Positions 9,683 to 17,603 of a stretch of 64,000 nucleotides of DNA are shown here, in pieces; the first letter of the stretch is position 1; each line of letters starts with the position of its first letter. A model generated the notes under the pieces. That model was not told where the DNA came from and did no database searches. It saw only the letters and a list, made by a program, of their open reading frames with translations. Origin of the DNA: CAXXFQ01 sp963674475. GTDB taxonomy: Bacteria > Planctomycetota > Planctomycetia > Pirellulales > Thermoguttaceae. The translations under genes and the position numbers were made by a program. The stretch covers positions 803,887 through 867,886 of the forward strand of contig CAXXFQ010000033.1 in the NCBI GenBank assembly GCA_963674475.2, in the 5' to 3' direction.

Positions 9683-10528
9683 ATGAAAACCGCACACTGG
9701 AACCTCTCGGTATTCTTGACCGCGATTGCTCTTGCCACCTTCGCGAATACGATTCCCTTGGCGAGTGCCGTGGAACTGGACTACCATTTTGACTTCAACG
9801 ACGACGTGCTGCCGGACGTGCTCACGGTGACTCAATTCCACTCCGAATCCTACTCGCATCCAACCTGTGAGGTCGCGGACGGCCATCTTCGCATTTTCGA
9901 CCAGTATCCAGCGTATTGTGGCGCAAGCGTCTCTCCGAATCTGACGCTTCCCGATCAGTTCACGACGGATACGCACATCTCGGCGATCTGCAACGCGGAC
10001 GGAGGTTCCCTGGGAGGGATACATTTTTTTACCGCCCGGGCAACGGGTAGGTGGTACGAGGCAGGCGCCGACTGGTACGAGTGCTACGTGTGGCCGAACG
10101 AGTACGACGACTCGATCGTCCACTTGAGCCTGAAGAAGGTCGTCGACCAGAACGAGGTGGCGAAGCTGATGGGCGCCGATTTCCAGGTGGAGGGCCCGTT
10201 TCGCGTGGAATTCGACGTGACGGACGGCCGGACGACGGAGGGCATCGAATATACGGACCTGACGGCGCGGCTGATCTTTGATGACGGCCAAGAGACCGAG
10301 ATGCTCTCAGTGCGTGACTGGGGCACTTGGGGCGGCCGGGAACGGCTTCTCTCGGGCTTCACCGCCGTCGGTGCAAGCATTACACCCTCCCATCGCAACA
10401 TGGGCTGGGTGCTGGACGCGACCTATGACGACTTGACGATCCGCGGCACGCTGGTGCCGGAACCGAGCATCCTCCTCCTAGTAGCATTGGGCGCCGCCTT
10501 CGCGGTTTGGCGCCGCCGGAAGTCGTAA
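9683..10528 (+). CDS. PEP-CTERM sorting domain protein, secreted, unknown function (paralogue of 8772-9596)
   Basis: 281 aa, starting at ATG after GAAGGAGCTTAACG. A signal peptide ends near PLASA. The mature protein opens with VELDYHFDFNDDVLPDVL and shares with the upstream paralogue the segments TDTHISA, VEFDVTDG and MGWVLDATYDDLTIRGT. The tail LVPEPSILLLVALGAAFAVW plus RRRKS is a PEP-CTERM anchor. Compared with its sister it carries a small insertion after TDTHISAICN and several extra cysteines (YCGA, ISAICN, YECYV). Function unknown; the duplication beside a secreted MBL hydrolase suggests a common extracellular substrate, but this is inference. Confidence 0.78.
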   Translation: MKTAHWNLSVFLTAIALATFANTIPLASAVELDYHFDFNDDVLPDVLTVTQFHSESYSHPTCEVADGHLRIFDQYPAYCGASVSPNLTLPDQFTTDTHISAICNADGGSLGGIHFFTARATGRWYEAGADWYECYVWPNEYDDSIVHLSLKKVVDQNEVAKLMGADFQVEGPFRVEFDVTDGRTTEGIEYTDLTARLIFDDGQETEMLSVRDWGTWGGRERLLSGFTAVGASITPSHRNMGWVLDATYDDLTIRGTLVPEPSILLLVALGAAFAVWRRRKS

Positions 10529-10627
10529 CTGCCTTCCGGAATGCTACCGCGTTGACTTGCGGTTCGTCGAGGAAGTCGCCCTGCGATTTCCTCGGCGGGC
10601 CGCGGATATAAACCGTCGCGGCGCGAT

Positions 10628-11311
10628 TCAAAACCCCACCCCCACACCCTCGCACAAAAACCGCATAAACGGCTTTCCCGCGGTGAATGTCTTTGCTACG
10701 TCGTCGAGAAATCCCGGGTCGAGCACCTCGTCGACCGCAATCTCGCGAATGGCGATGAAATCCTTCCGCTTGAGATCCTCAATCAGCGGGTGATCCGCCG
10801 GGAAGTCACGCGGCGGGCGTTTCAAGCTCTCGCCGGCCAGTTCGAACGTTTCGCGAAACCGTTTGCCCCGGACGGCACGCCGCCAGACGTCGGGGCGGTC
10901 GACGATGGCCTCGCGAATGGCTCGCAGTGCCTTCGCGTCCGGCCGCCAAACGCCGACACCGAGGAAGCACTCCTCCGGGGCGATGTGGACGTAGAAACCC
11001 GGGGCGTGGACGTCGCGGCCCAGTTCGTGGCGGAGTTGAATGCCGACGTTTGTTTTGTACGGCGTCTTGTTCTTACTGAACCGGGTATCCCGATACACTC
11101 GCATCAGCGACCCGCCGGTTCGCCGGTCGTCGGCCGTGAAGAACGAGGAAATCTTCGCGAGCCGTGGTCCGAATGCGCGAATGAAGCCGAGGCTCGGCTC
11201 CAGCACGTCCCGCTCATACCGGGCCTTGTTCTCCTGGAACCAAGGGCGGTTGTTGTTGATACCGAGTTCTTCCAGGAATTGGAAGAGGGCGATTTGGAAT
11301 TGGTGTTGCAT
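10628..11311 (-). CDS. DUF2461 family protein (TIGR02453)
   Basis: 227 aa from the ATG at 11311; an upstream in-frame extension to 11467 overlaps the next gene and is ignored. The order LFQFLEELGINNNRPWFQENK, RVYRDTRFSKNKTPYKTNVG, APGFYVHIAPEECFLGVGVW and RDFPADHPLIEDLKRKDFIA matches DUF2461, a widespread cytoplasmic family of about 220 aa without an assigned reaction. No signal peptide or membrane helix. It is convergent with the PEP-CTERM cluster (100 bp apart) and follows the beta-helix gene on the same strand with a 28-bp gap. Confidence 0.88.
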   Translation of the reverse strand: MQHQFQIALFQFLEELGINNNRPWFQENKARYERDVLEPSLGFIRAFGPRLAKISSFFTADDRRTGGSLMRVYRDTRFSKNKTPYKTNVGIQLRHELGRDVHAPGFYVHIAPEECFLGVGVWRPDAKALRAIREAIVDRPDVWRRAVRGKRFRETFELAGESLKRPPRDFPADHPLIEDLKRKDFIAIREIAVDEVLDPGFLDDVAKTFTAGKPFMRFLCEGVGVGF

Positions 11312-11339
11312 GGTTATGGCCTGCGGCTGCGTTTTGTTC

Positions 11340-12464
11340 TTACTCCACGAAATCCTCGTCCGGCCTATTATCCGCCTCCAAGAATTGAAACAACGCTTGC
11401 CGTCGGGTGACCTTCGCGCCGCCGGAAACCACCCTTCCCGGCTTCCATCCATGAAAGACGCACGCATTCATGAGTACCCGGTAGTCGGTCTCCGCGTGGG
11501 ACTTCACGACGGGCATGCCGGAATAGCGCGAGGTAGCGATTTCGCGGCGGAGTTCCAGGTTGGCGAAGGAGGCCAGGCGGCCCTTCGCGTCGGCCGGGAT
11601 GTCGAGGAGGGGTTGGCTGTCGCTATTGATCCTCCCCGAGAGGTTCGAGGCCCAGAGTCGTCCTCTGAGAAGAAACGCGGCGGCGCCGGATTCGAAATGG
11701 CAGTTGGACAATTTCAGTGTCCCCGAGTTGCCCACTTCGATCATGTGCCCTTTCTGCGTACTCGTTTTCAGAAGCTCGCTATTGGAAATCTCGACGTGAC
11801 CCTGGTCCAATACCATCGCCCGTGCGGCCTCGTCGTCGAATTCGTCCTTGCGTTCCTGCTTCCATTCATTTGCATTGCAGTCGATCACGGAGTTGACGAT
11901 GTAGAGAAAACCGTTCGGCTGATTGACGACGATGCACCGTTCGACGCTTCGGAACGTTAAGCCGAAAATTGCATTCTCCGATTGGGGCGAATCAAGCGGG
12001 TTGTCGAAACCGCCGTACAGTAGTCCGACCTTGGCTTTACTGACGTGCATTCCGAACACGCGGTTGTACTGGGCCGGTTTCCGCCGCTGGATGCTGTGCC
12101 AGCGGATGGCCGCCGCGTAGCCGTAGTTTGCGCACACGTTGACGTCGCGTAGCGTTAGCTTCCGCCCGCGGATGAATAGACAGGCTTCCGCGTCGGGCGC
12201 GATGCCGACGAGCCGGTGGCCGCGGAACTCGACGTGTTGCCCGATCCGGTGGATCGCGACGGAGGTCACCTTGTAGTCGCGGTCGAGGTAGACCCGATCG
12301 TGGTGGTCGAGGGCGTGCTGGATCCGGGCCGTGTCGTCCTCACCGGGGCACTGGGAGGGGGATATCCAGTTGGTGGGTTCGGCGGCGGAGGTCGAGGCGA
12401 TCATCGCCGCAAACGCGAACGCGACGCATCCGAAGAGGGGCGGCGACTGGCGTTTATTCTGCAT
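11340..12464 (-). CDS. Secreted right-handed beta-helix (pectate-lyase-like) protein
   Basis: 374 aa with a signal peptide (residues 1-28, ending SAA). The mature protein starts with a Q-C-P-G-E-D-D-T-A-R-I-Q-H-A-L pattern typical of pectate lyase superfamily proteins (DDTAAIQ..AL), followed by repeated short beta strands (LTLRDVNV, RVFGMHV, FLYIVNSVIDCNA, VEISNSELL, TLKLSNCHF), as in a parallel beta-helix. No catalytic residues can be assigned. No PEP-CTERM tail. It is likely exported to the periplasm or surface and could bind or degrade polysaccharide; that role is inferred from the fold only. Confidence 0.65.
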   Translation of the reverse strand: MQNKRQSPPLFGCVAFAFAAMIASTSAAEPTNWISPSQCPGEDDTARIQHALDHHDRVYLDRDYKVTSVAIHRIGQHVEFRGHRLVGIAPDAEACLFIRGRKLTLRDVNVCANYGYAAAIRWHSIQRRKPAQYNRVFGMHVSKAKVGLLYGGFDNPLDSPQSENAIFGLTFRSVERCIVVNQPNGFLYIVNSVIDCNANEWKQERKDEFDDEAARAMVLDQGHVEISNSELLKTSTQKGHMIEVGNSGTLKLSNCHFESGAAAFLLRGRLWASNLSGRINSDSQPLLDIPADAKGRLASFANLELRREIATSRYSGMPVVKSHAETDYRVLMNACVFHGWKPGRVVSGGAKVTRRQALFQFLEADNRPDEDFVE

Positions 12465-13041
12465 GGCGCGAAACGTGTTTTCCTGATGGTCCGGGCGGGG
12501 TCCATTTCAGGTTAGTCGACGGGACCGATGACGGCAATGGCCCGGGCGGGACAATCGGCGGGGCAATCCGGGGCAAAAGCGGGGCGAAAAGGACTACCAC
12601 GGAGGACACGGAGACCACGGAGAAGAAGGAAGAACGGCGCGGGGTACCAGCCAGCCGTGTCCATAGAGCCCTTTCCACCACACTCCTATTCGCTCTGTGT
12701 CCTCTGGGCTCTCCGTGGTGGTTCTTCTTCCCGGTATCTCGCAGAAGACGGGGGCATGAATCGTCGTAGGAGTCGTTTCCTATTTGGCCCAGGCCGATTT
12801 GCCAGTCCCCGCCGGGCGCCTCCGGCCATGACCCCTCCTAATGGGTAGGAAAGCGATAGATGGCGCCCTGCACAGCGGGGTACACCGCCACTTTTTACCA
12901 AATTCTTGAGGGGGGGGTGGGGTCACCCCTAAGGGTTGATCGGTTCGGTTGTAGGGATCATAATAGCGGTTCGCGAGTACAGAGTTTCCTTACCGTTTCT
13001 CGGACGGTGCTTCCGTTTAATCCCTTTCCCTTTGGAGCAAC
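12465..13041. other. 577-bp intergenic region with PVC-type inverted repeat
   Basis: No gene is supported here; the open frames in both directions are low-complexity. It contains the CCACGGAG repeat pair described separately and a GGGGGGG run near 12911-12917. The ribosome-binding site TTTGGAG at 13031-13037 serves the next gene. Confidence 0.5.
12594..12732. repeat. Inverted CCACGGAG/GGACAC repeat pair
   Basis: Plus strand 12594-12632 carries ACCACGGAGGACACGGAGAC followed by CACGGAGAAGAAGGAA; 12691-12732 carries the complementary pattern (TCTGTGTCCTC, CTCCGTGGTGG, TTCTTCTTCC). The arms could pair over about 35 nt with mismatches and a loop of about 60 nt. This degenerate 'CCACGGAGACACGGAG' text recurs between genes in planctomycete and verrucomicrobial genomes; its role is unknown. 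Confidence 0.55.
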
Positions 13042-14037
13042 ATGATGACTTGGTGTAGATTGAATCGGGTGTTTTTCCTTGCGGCCGCGGTCCTTGCCGC
13101 GACGACTGCGTATGCGATTACCATGGATACCGTGCCTGTGGGCAACCCGGGGAACGCAGCGGATAACACCGGCTACGGCGACGTGGGTTATAACTACAAC
13201 ATCGGCACGTACGAGGTGACCAACGCCCAGTACGTGGAGTTCCTCAACGCCGTGGCGGCGAGCGATCCGTACGGGTTGTACAACACGTCCATGTGGTCGC
13301 ACGACTACGGCTGCAAAATCGAGCGATCGGGCACGTCCGGTGCCTACACCTACTCGGTGGCGGCGGACCGGGCGGACCGGCCGGTGAACTATGTTTCGTG
13401 GTACGACGCGGCCCGCTTCAGCAACTGGCTGACGACCGGCGACACGGAGTCGGGCGTCTACACGTTCGGCGGCGCCACTACCGTTACGGACATCCTGGAC
13501 CACGCGACGGCCGCGCAAACCCTCGGGAAGACGGCGTGGTTCATCCCCACGGAGGATGAATGGTACAAGGCGGCGTACCACAAGAACGACGGCGCGACCG
13601 GGAACTACTTCGACTATCCCACCAGCAGCGACACGGAGCCGAGCAACGACCTGATCGACCCCGACCCGGGCAACAATGCGAATTTCTGGATTCCTAGTAA
13701 TAACGATTACACCATCGGCAGCCCGTACTACACAACGGAAGTGGGCGAGTTCGAGAACTCGGAAAGCCCCTACGGGACGTTCGACCAGGGTGGTAACCTG
13801 TGGGAGTGGAATGAAACCCTCATCGCCGGTTCGTCGCCTGGTTTGCGGGGCGGCAATTGGGGCAACTACTCCAACTACTTGCACGCCTCCTACCGCTACA
13901 ACGGCTACCCCACGTACGAGAACGGCCACTACGGCATAGGGTTCCGCGTTGCAAGCATTCCCGAGCCCGGTTGCCTTGGTTTGTTGGCAGGAATCGCCTT
14001 GACGACGTTGCTGAGGCGTGGACGTAGGCACGCTTAA
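13042..14037 (+). CDS. Secreted SUMF1/FGE-fold protein with PEP-CTERM tail, probably non-catalytic
   Basis: 331 aa. Signal peptide at residues 1-26 (ends AYA). The formylglycine-generating-enzyme-like fold is shown by YEVTNAQYVEFLNAVAASD, PVNYVSWYDAARFSNWL, FIPTEDEWYKAAYHKND, GNLWEWNETLI, LRGGNWG and GIGFRVA. The position where true FGE enzymes have their catalytic cysteines (CRSA.R) reads ASYRYN, so cysteine oxidation activity is not expected. The tail IPEPGCLGLLAGIALTTLL plus RRGRR is a PEP-CTERM anchor. TTTGGAG lies upstream. It is probably a surface-anchored structural or binding protein. Confidence 0.85.
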   Translation: MMTWCRLNRVFFLAAAVLAATTAYAITMDTVPVGNPGNAADNTGYGDVGYNYNIGTYEVTNAQYVEFLNAVAASDPYGLYNTSMWSHDYGCKIERSGTSGAYTYSVAADRADRPVNYVSWYDAARFSNWLTTGDTESGVYTFGGATTVTDILDHATAAQTLGKTAWFIPTEDEWYKAAYHKNDGATGNYFDYPTSSDTEPSNDLIDPDPGNNANFWIPSNNDYTIGSPYYTTEVGEFENSESPYGTFDQGGNLWEWNETLIAGSSPGLRGGNWGNYSNYLHASYRYNGYPTYENGHYGIGFRVASIPEPGCLGLLAGIALTTLLRRGRRHA

Positions 14038-14835
14038 CCTTTGTCCTTTTTCCCTTTTACCCTTTTCCTATTGCGCCCGAGCCCGGCGAGGACGCTCGCG
14101 ATATTTTTTGAAACCGAGCATTGCGAAATCGTCGGGATGAGCGGACAGACGCACCGGTCGTGCTGGTAAAACGGCACGAGTGGGCAAACTGAATACTGGA
14201 TCGCGTCGACGACTTCTCGAAGAACCAGCGGTTCATGTTCGCTCAACGTCTGGCCGACCGTTCGGGTGTCTCCGTCAACGGACCATCGGGCGGCCGCGCA
14301 TGAAGAGCCGGATCAACGATCCGGCCTACTCTTGGATTGCCACCAGTTTCGGCGGTCTTCAGACCGCTTCGCCGGCGCAGCCGGTAATAGGCCCGAGATT
14401 CATCTCGGGTTCGGGAGCGGCTCCAAACCTCATTCCATTTTCTACAAACGACGCCCATTTATGGGCGTCGCATCCCGGGGCTGTAGAGGACGTGGCCCCT
14501 GAAGGGACCGGTTCAAGAGAAGCCGGGTTACCTGCACTGAAGGGACAGGCCCATTTACCGGCTCTGCCGGGAAACCGGCATGAATGCCCGTGCGTAGCCG
14601 TTCGGGTCGTGTGCCGTGGAGATCACCTGGCCGCGCAATCATCTCCGCGGGACCCCGAATTCCTACTTGCCCAATTTCCGGGGTTGTCAGCAGCCCGGGC
14701 ACGGATCGCAATGATCTCCGGCCCTTCCCCCCTGCCCCGCTCTCCGCTAGAATGAGCGTTCTTCATACCCACATTTCATGGAACGTCCTTCAAGCCGATC
14801 CACCAACCCCTTTCGCAGGAAGCAGGATTTTTGCT
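14038..14835. other. 798-bp region without a supported gene, rich in small hairpins
   Basis: Open frames on both strands here have no start context or family. The first 90 bp after the PEP-CTERM gene are C/T-rich. From 14307 to 14590 lies an array of short stem-loops (separate entry). dhaK has an AGGA site at 14824-14827. I cannot identify a coding function in the rest. Confidence 0.4.
14307..14590. repeat. Array of short perfect hairpins with TTCA/TTTA/TGAA loops
   Basis: Successive inverted repeats: GCCGGATCaacGATCCGGC (14307-14325), GCGGTCttcaGACCGC (14352-14367), CCCGAGATTCATCTCGGG (14392-14409), GACGCCCATTTATGGGCGTC with one more outer pair (14449-14470), GGCCCC-TGAA-GGGACC with one mismatch (14494-14509), CCGGC-TCT-GCCGG (14558-14570) and GGCA-TGAA-TGCC (14577-14588). 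Stems differ in sequence but most tetraloops are TTCA, TTTA or the complement TGAA. They lie upstream of dhaK in a region with no gene. They could be a structured leader, protein-binding sites or degenerate repeats. Confidence 0.6.
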
Positions 14836-15840
14836 ATGGTTATGAAAAAATTCCTTAACGACCCCAATGATCTGACTCCCGAGTTACTTGAAGGGTACTG
14901 CCTCGCCTATCCCGACAAGGTGAAATTGGTCAATGACAAGATTGTCATGCGGGCGAATCCCAAGGACGAGAGCAAGGTTGCCGTCGTTACTCTCGGTGGA
15001 GCGGGGCATGAACCGGCTCTGAGTGGGTATGTCGGAGACGGACTCCTGGACGCCAGCGTCGTCGGCGATATCTTTGCGGCGCCTCCCGGGCCGAAGGTGC
15101 TCGAGGCGTTGAAGCTGCTGAATCGGGACGCCGGAATTCTGCTCATCATCCTCAATCACCAGGGGGATGTCCTCAACGGAAACATGGCGCTCGATTTGGC
15201 GGAGCGTGAGGGAATCAAGGTCAAAAGCATTCTGACCCACGAAGACATTGCGCCGGGGACGGCGGCTCCGATCGAAGACCGACGCGGGCTGGGTGGATGC
15301 ATCCCGTTGGCGAAGATCGCCGGTGCCGCGGCCGACGCCGGCAAGAGCTTGGACGAAGTTCTAGAGATCGCCGAGCGGTTCAATAACCAAATGGCGACTC
15401 TCGCCGTGACGATGAAGACGGCGACCGCGCCGCAGTCGGGTGAGTACATTTCCAGCCTGCCGGACGACATGATGGAAATCGGCATGGGCCAGCACGGCGA
15501 AGGGGGCGGCACCGGCCCGCAGAAGATTATGACCGCCGACGAGACGGCCGAGACGATGGTGAAGAAGCTGGCGGCCGCGATCGACGTCAAGAGCGGTGAT
15601 CAAGCAATGCTCATCGTCAACGGTTCCGGCGCCACGACGCTGATGGAGATGTTCATCGTCTTCCGCAAGGCGTACAAAGTGCTCGAGGAAATGGGTGTCA
15701 AGGTGGCGATCAGCCGGTGCGAGGAGATGCTCACCGTGCAGGAAGCGGCCGGATTCCAGATGTTCCTCGGCAAGGTCGACGACGAACTGCTGGGATATCT
15801 CCAGGCCCCGAGCAACGCACCGTATTGGGTGACGCAATAA
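14836..15840 (+). CDS. dhaK: Dihydroxyacetone kinase, substrate-binding subunit DhaK
   Basis: 334 aa, the usual length for DhaK. It binds the ketose covalently as a hemiaminal for phosphoryl transfer from DhaL. Visible motifs: GGAGHEPALSGYVGDGLLDA and VVGDIFAAP (substrate-pocket loop), ILNHQGDVLNGNMALDLAE, and GMGQHGEGG, which holds the hemiaminal-forming histidine. ATG at 14836 is 8 nt after AGGA; an in-frame ATG at 14842 is also possible, and longer upstream starts run through the hairpin array without family similarity. It leads a five-gene plus-strand cluster: dhaL, lsrF, a cupin gene and a VOC gene. No PTS-type dhaM is present, so phosphoryl transfer is presumably ATP-dependent. The true substrate may be a ketose other than dihydroxyacetone given the lsrF neighbour. 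Confidence 0.93.
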   Translation: MVMKKFLNDPNDLTPELLEGYCLAYPDKVKLVNDKIVMRANPKDESKVAVVTLGGAGHEPALSGYVGDGLLDASVVGDIFAAPPGPKVLEALKLLNRDAGILLIILNHQGDVLNGNMALDLAEREGIKVKSILTHEDIAPGTAAPIEDRRGLGGCIPLAKIAGAAADAGKSLDEVLEIAERFNNQMATLAVTMKTATAPQSGEYISSLPDDMMEIGMGQHGEGGGTGPQKIMTADETAETMVKKLAAAIDVKSGDQAMLIVNGSGATTLMEMFIVFRKAYKVLEEMGVKVAISRCEEMLTVQEAAGFQMFLGKVDDELLGYLQAPSNAPYWVTQ

Positions 15841-15854
15841 GCCGGCGAAAGGGT

Positions 15855-15881
15855 GGCACTGGCTGCTTGTCAGCCAGTGCC
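15855..15881. repeat. REP-like hairpin, copy 1
   Basis: Perfect inverted repeat with stem CACTGGCTG / CAGCCAGTG (extended by GG/CC to 11 bp) and loop CTTGT, in the gap between dhaK and dhaL. The same 9-bp stem recurs at 18646, 28001 and 34374. Confidence 0.7.
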
Positions 15882-15916
15882 GGATTTCCCTCGAACGAAT
15901 ACCCTAGAAAACACTC

Positions 15917-16525
15917 ATGTCAAACAGCCTGACAAAATCCGACTTCGCCGCCAAAATCTCCGCCGCGAAGAAGAAGATCGAAGAGAACCTTGAGGAACTC
16001 AACAAGCTCGACGCCGCCACCGGCGACGGCGACCATGGGACGTCGATCAAGCGCGTCATCGAGGCGGCCGATACGGCGGCGCAGGGTGATGCGTCGTTTA
16101 AGGACATGCTCACCAACGTCGGCATGGCCGTGATGTCGGTCGGCGTCGGTTCGGCCGGCCCCCTGATTGGGTCGTTCTTCATGGGAATGGGCGATGCGGT
16201 CGACTCGGAAGAACTCGATGCGGCCCAGGTCGCCGCGATGTTCCATGCCGGGGTTGCGGGACTTCAGAAATACAGTAAGGCCCAGATCGGCGATAAGACG
16301 ATGATGGACGCCATCCTCCCGGCCGTCGAGGCGATGGACGGGAAAGTGGATATTCCGGTCCTCTTCTCCGCCGCCGCCGAAGCCGCCGCGAGCGGTGCCG
16401 AAGCGACCCGGCAGATGACGGCCAAGTTCGGCCGTGCCCGGAATCTGGGCGAACGGACCAAGGGCCACATGGACGCCGGCGCGCGGAGCTTCTCGCTCAT
16501 CTTCGCCGCCTTCGCGGAAGCCTGA
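15917..16525 (+). CDS. dhaL: Dihydroxyacetone kinase, nucleotide-binding subunit DhaL
   Basis: 202 aa, a typical DhaL size. The all-alpha subunit binds the nucleotide and magnesium; the acidic loop LDAATGDGDHGTS near residues 33-43 is the metal/phosphate site, and the later SVGVGSAGPLIGSFFMGMG and RARNLGERTKGHMDAGA are family hallmarks. It lies 76 bp after dhaK with a REP-like hairpin between them, and precedes lsrF by 94 bp. With DhaK it should form a two-component ATP-using ketose kinase in the cytoplasm. Confidence 0.92.
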   Translation: MSNSLTKSDFAAKISAAKKKIEENLEELNKLDAATGDGDHGTSIKRVIEAADTAAQGDASFKDMLTNVGMAVMSVGVGSAGPLIGSFFMGMGDAVDSEELDAAQVAAMFHAGVAGLQKYSKAQIGDKTMMDAILPAVEAMDGKVDIPVLFSAAAEAAASGAEATRQMTAKFGRARNLGERTKGHMDAGARSFSLIFAAFAEA

Positions 16526-16619
16526 CCAGACTAATCCCAACGGGGTATAAGTTATGGTCCCATCCCAAGTTGGGACCGAAAAATGCACGACGAAATCAGA
16601 AAAGACGAAAGGACCAGAT

Positions 16620-17501
16620 ATGCCGGACGCTGACAGCGTGAGTGAAGGCAAACAGTACGGATTGGATACCCCTCAAAAGACGGAAGGCTATTTCCTCAAA
16701 GGGTCTTGCCACCTGGATTGGGGTATGCAGGACCGGCTGTCGAGGGTTTTCAGCCCTAAATCGGGCAAGACGGTCATGCTCGCCTTCGACCACGGCTATA
16801 TTATGGGCCCCACTACGGGACTAGAGCGGATCGATTTGACGATCGTTCCCCTGCTGGAATACGCCGACTGCATCATGTGTACGCGGGGCGTTTTGCGCTC
16901 GGTCGTGCCACCGACGTTCAACAAACCGGTCTCTCTGCGCTATTCTGCCGGTTCTACTATTTTGAACGATTTGAACAATGAGTGTATTATGGATATTGAG
17001 GAAGCGGTGCGACTGAACGCTTCCTTGCTGGCGGTGATGGTTGCGATCGGCGACAAGAAGTTCGAAGGTTTGACGATTCGCAACCTGACCGAGACGATCG
17101 ACCTTGGGATGCGCTACGGTATTCCCACGCTCGGCGTTACGGCGGTCGGCAAGGAGTTGGTTCGCGACGCGCGCTACCTCAGCATGGCCAGCCGCGTGTG
17201 TGCCGAAAACGGCGCGCACGTCATCAAGACCTATTTCTGTGCCGAAGGGTTCGAAAAGGTAACGGCCTCGGTTCCGGTGCCGATTGTTATCGCCGGTGGG
17301 AAGAAACTTCCCGAACCGGACGCGCTGAAGATGGCCTATATGGCGATCGACCAAGGCGCTGCCGGGGTCGATATGGGACGCAACGTCTTCCAGGCGGAGT
17401 GCCCCGTCTCGATGCTCAAGGCGATTCGCGCGGTCGTCCACGACGGCGAGAAGCCCGAGAAGGCGTACGAGATGTACCAGACGCTCAAGAACGAGAAATG
17501 A
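16620..17501 (+). CDS. lsrF: LsrF-type class I aldolase/thiolase (3-hydroxy-5-phosphonooxypentane-2,4-dione thiolase family)
   Basis: 293 aa from ATG 16620 (site GAAAGGA about 8 nt upstream); the longer frame from 16554 lacks support. It is very close to enterobacterial LsrF along its length: DWGMQDRLSRVF.P, GKTVMLAFDHGYIMGPTTGL, MCTRGVLRSVVPP, and VPIVIAGGKKLPE.DAL. The Schiff-base lysine is in HVIKTYFCAEGF and the phosphate site in AGGKKLPEP and VDMGRNVFQ. LsrF transfers acetyl from phospho-AI-2-derived 3-hydroxy-2,4-pentadione-5-P to CoA, leaving DHAP. No lsrK, lsrG, lsrR or importer genes are present; the adjacent kinase is DhaKL. The cluster may therefore process an AI-2-like or other C5 ketose phosphate; the exact substrate is inference. 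Confidence 0.85.
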   Translation: MPDADSVSEGKQYGLDTPQKTEGYFLKGSCHLDWGMQDRLSRVFSPKSGKTVMLAFDHGYIMGPTTGLERIDLTIVPLLEYADCIMCTRGVLRSVVPPTFNKPVSLRYSAGSTILNDLNNECIMDIEEAVRLNASLLAVMVAIGDKKFEGLTIRNLTETIDLGMRYGIPTLGVTAVGKELVRDARYLSMASRVCAENGAHVIKTYFCAEGFEKVTASVPVPIVIAGGKKLPEPDALKMAYMAIDQGAAGVDMGRNVFQAECPVSMLKAIRAVVHDGEKPEKAYEMYQTLKNEK

Positions 17502-17603
17502 GTTTCTTTTGCGTCAGGCAAATATAGCAATCTCACTATTCACAACCATACCTGGCGGGAAAAACGCCCGCCACAACGCATTCCCCCTGAAAAGGATAAC
17601 CCC

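Noticed and set aside
13042..14037. Considered as the sulfatase-activating enzyme for the sulfatase at 55400
   Set aside because: The catalytic cysteine position is not cysteine, and the protein is exported and anchored.
14584..14835. In-frame upstream extension of dhaK
   Set aside because: No family similarity, runs through hairpin DNA, and the ATG at 14836 has a ribosome-binding site and gives a normal DhaK length.
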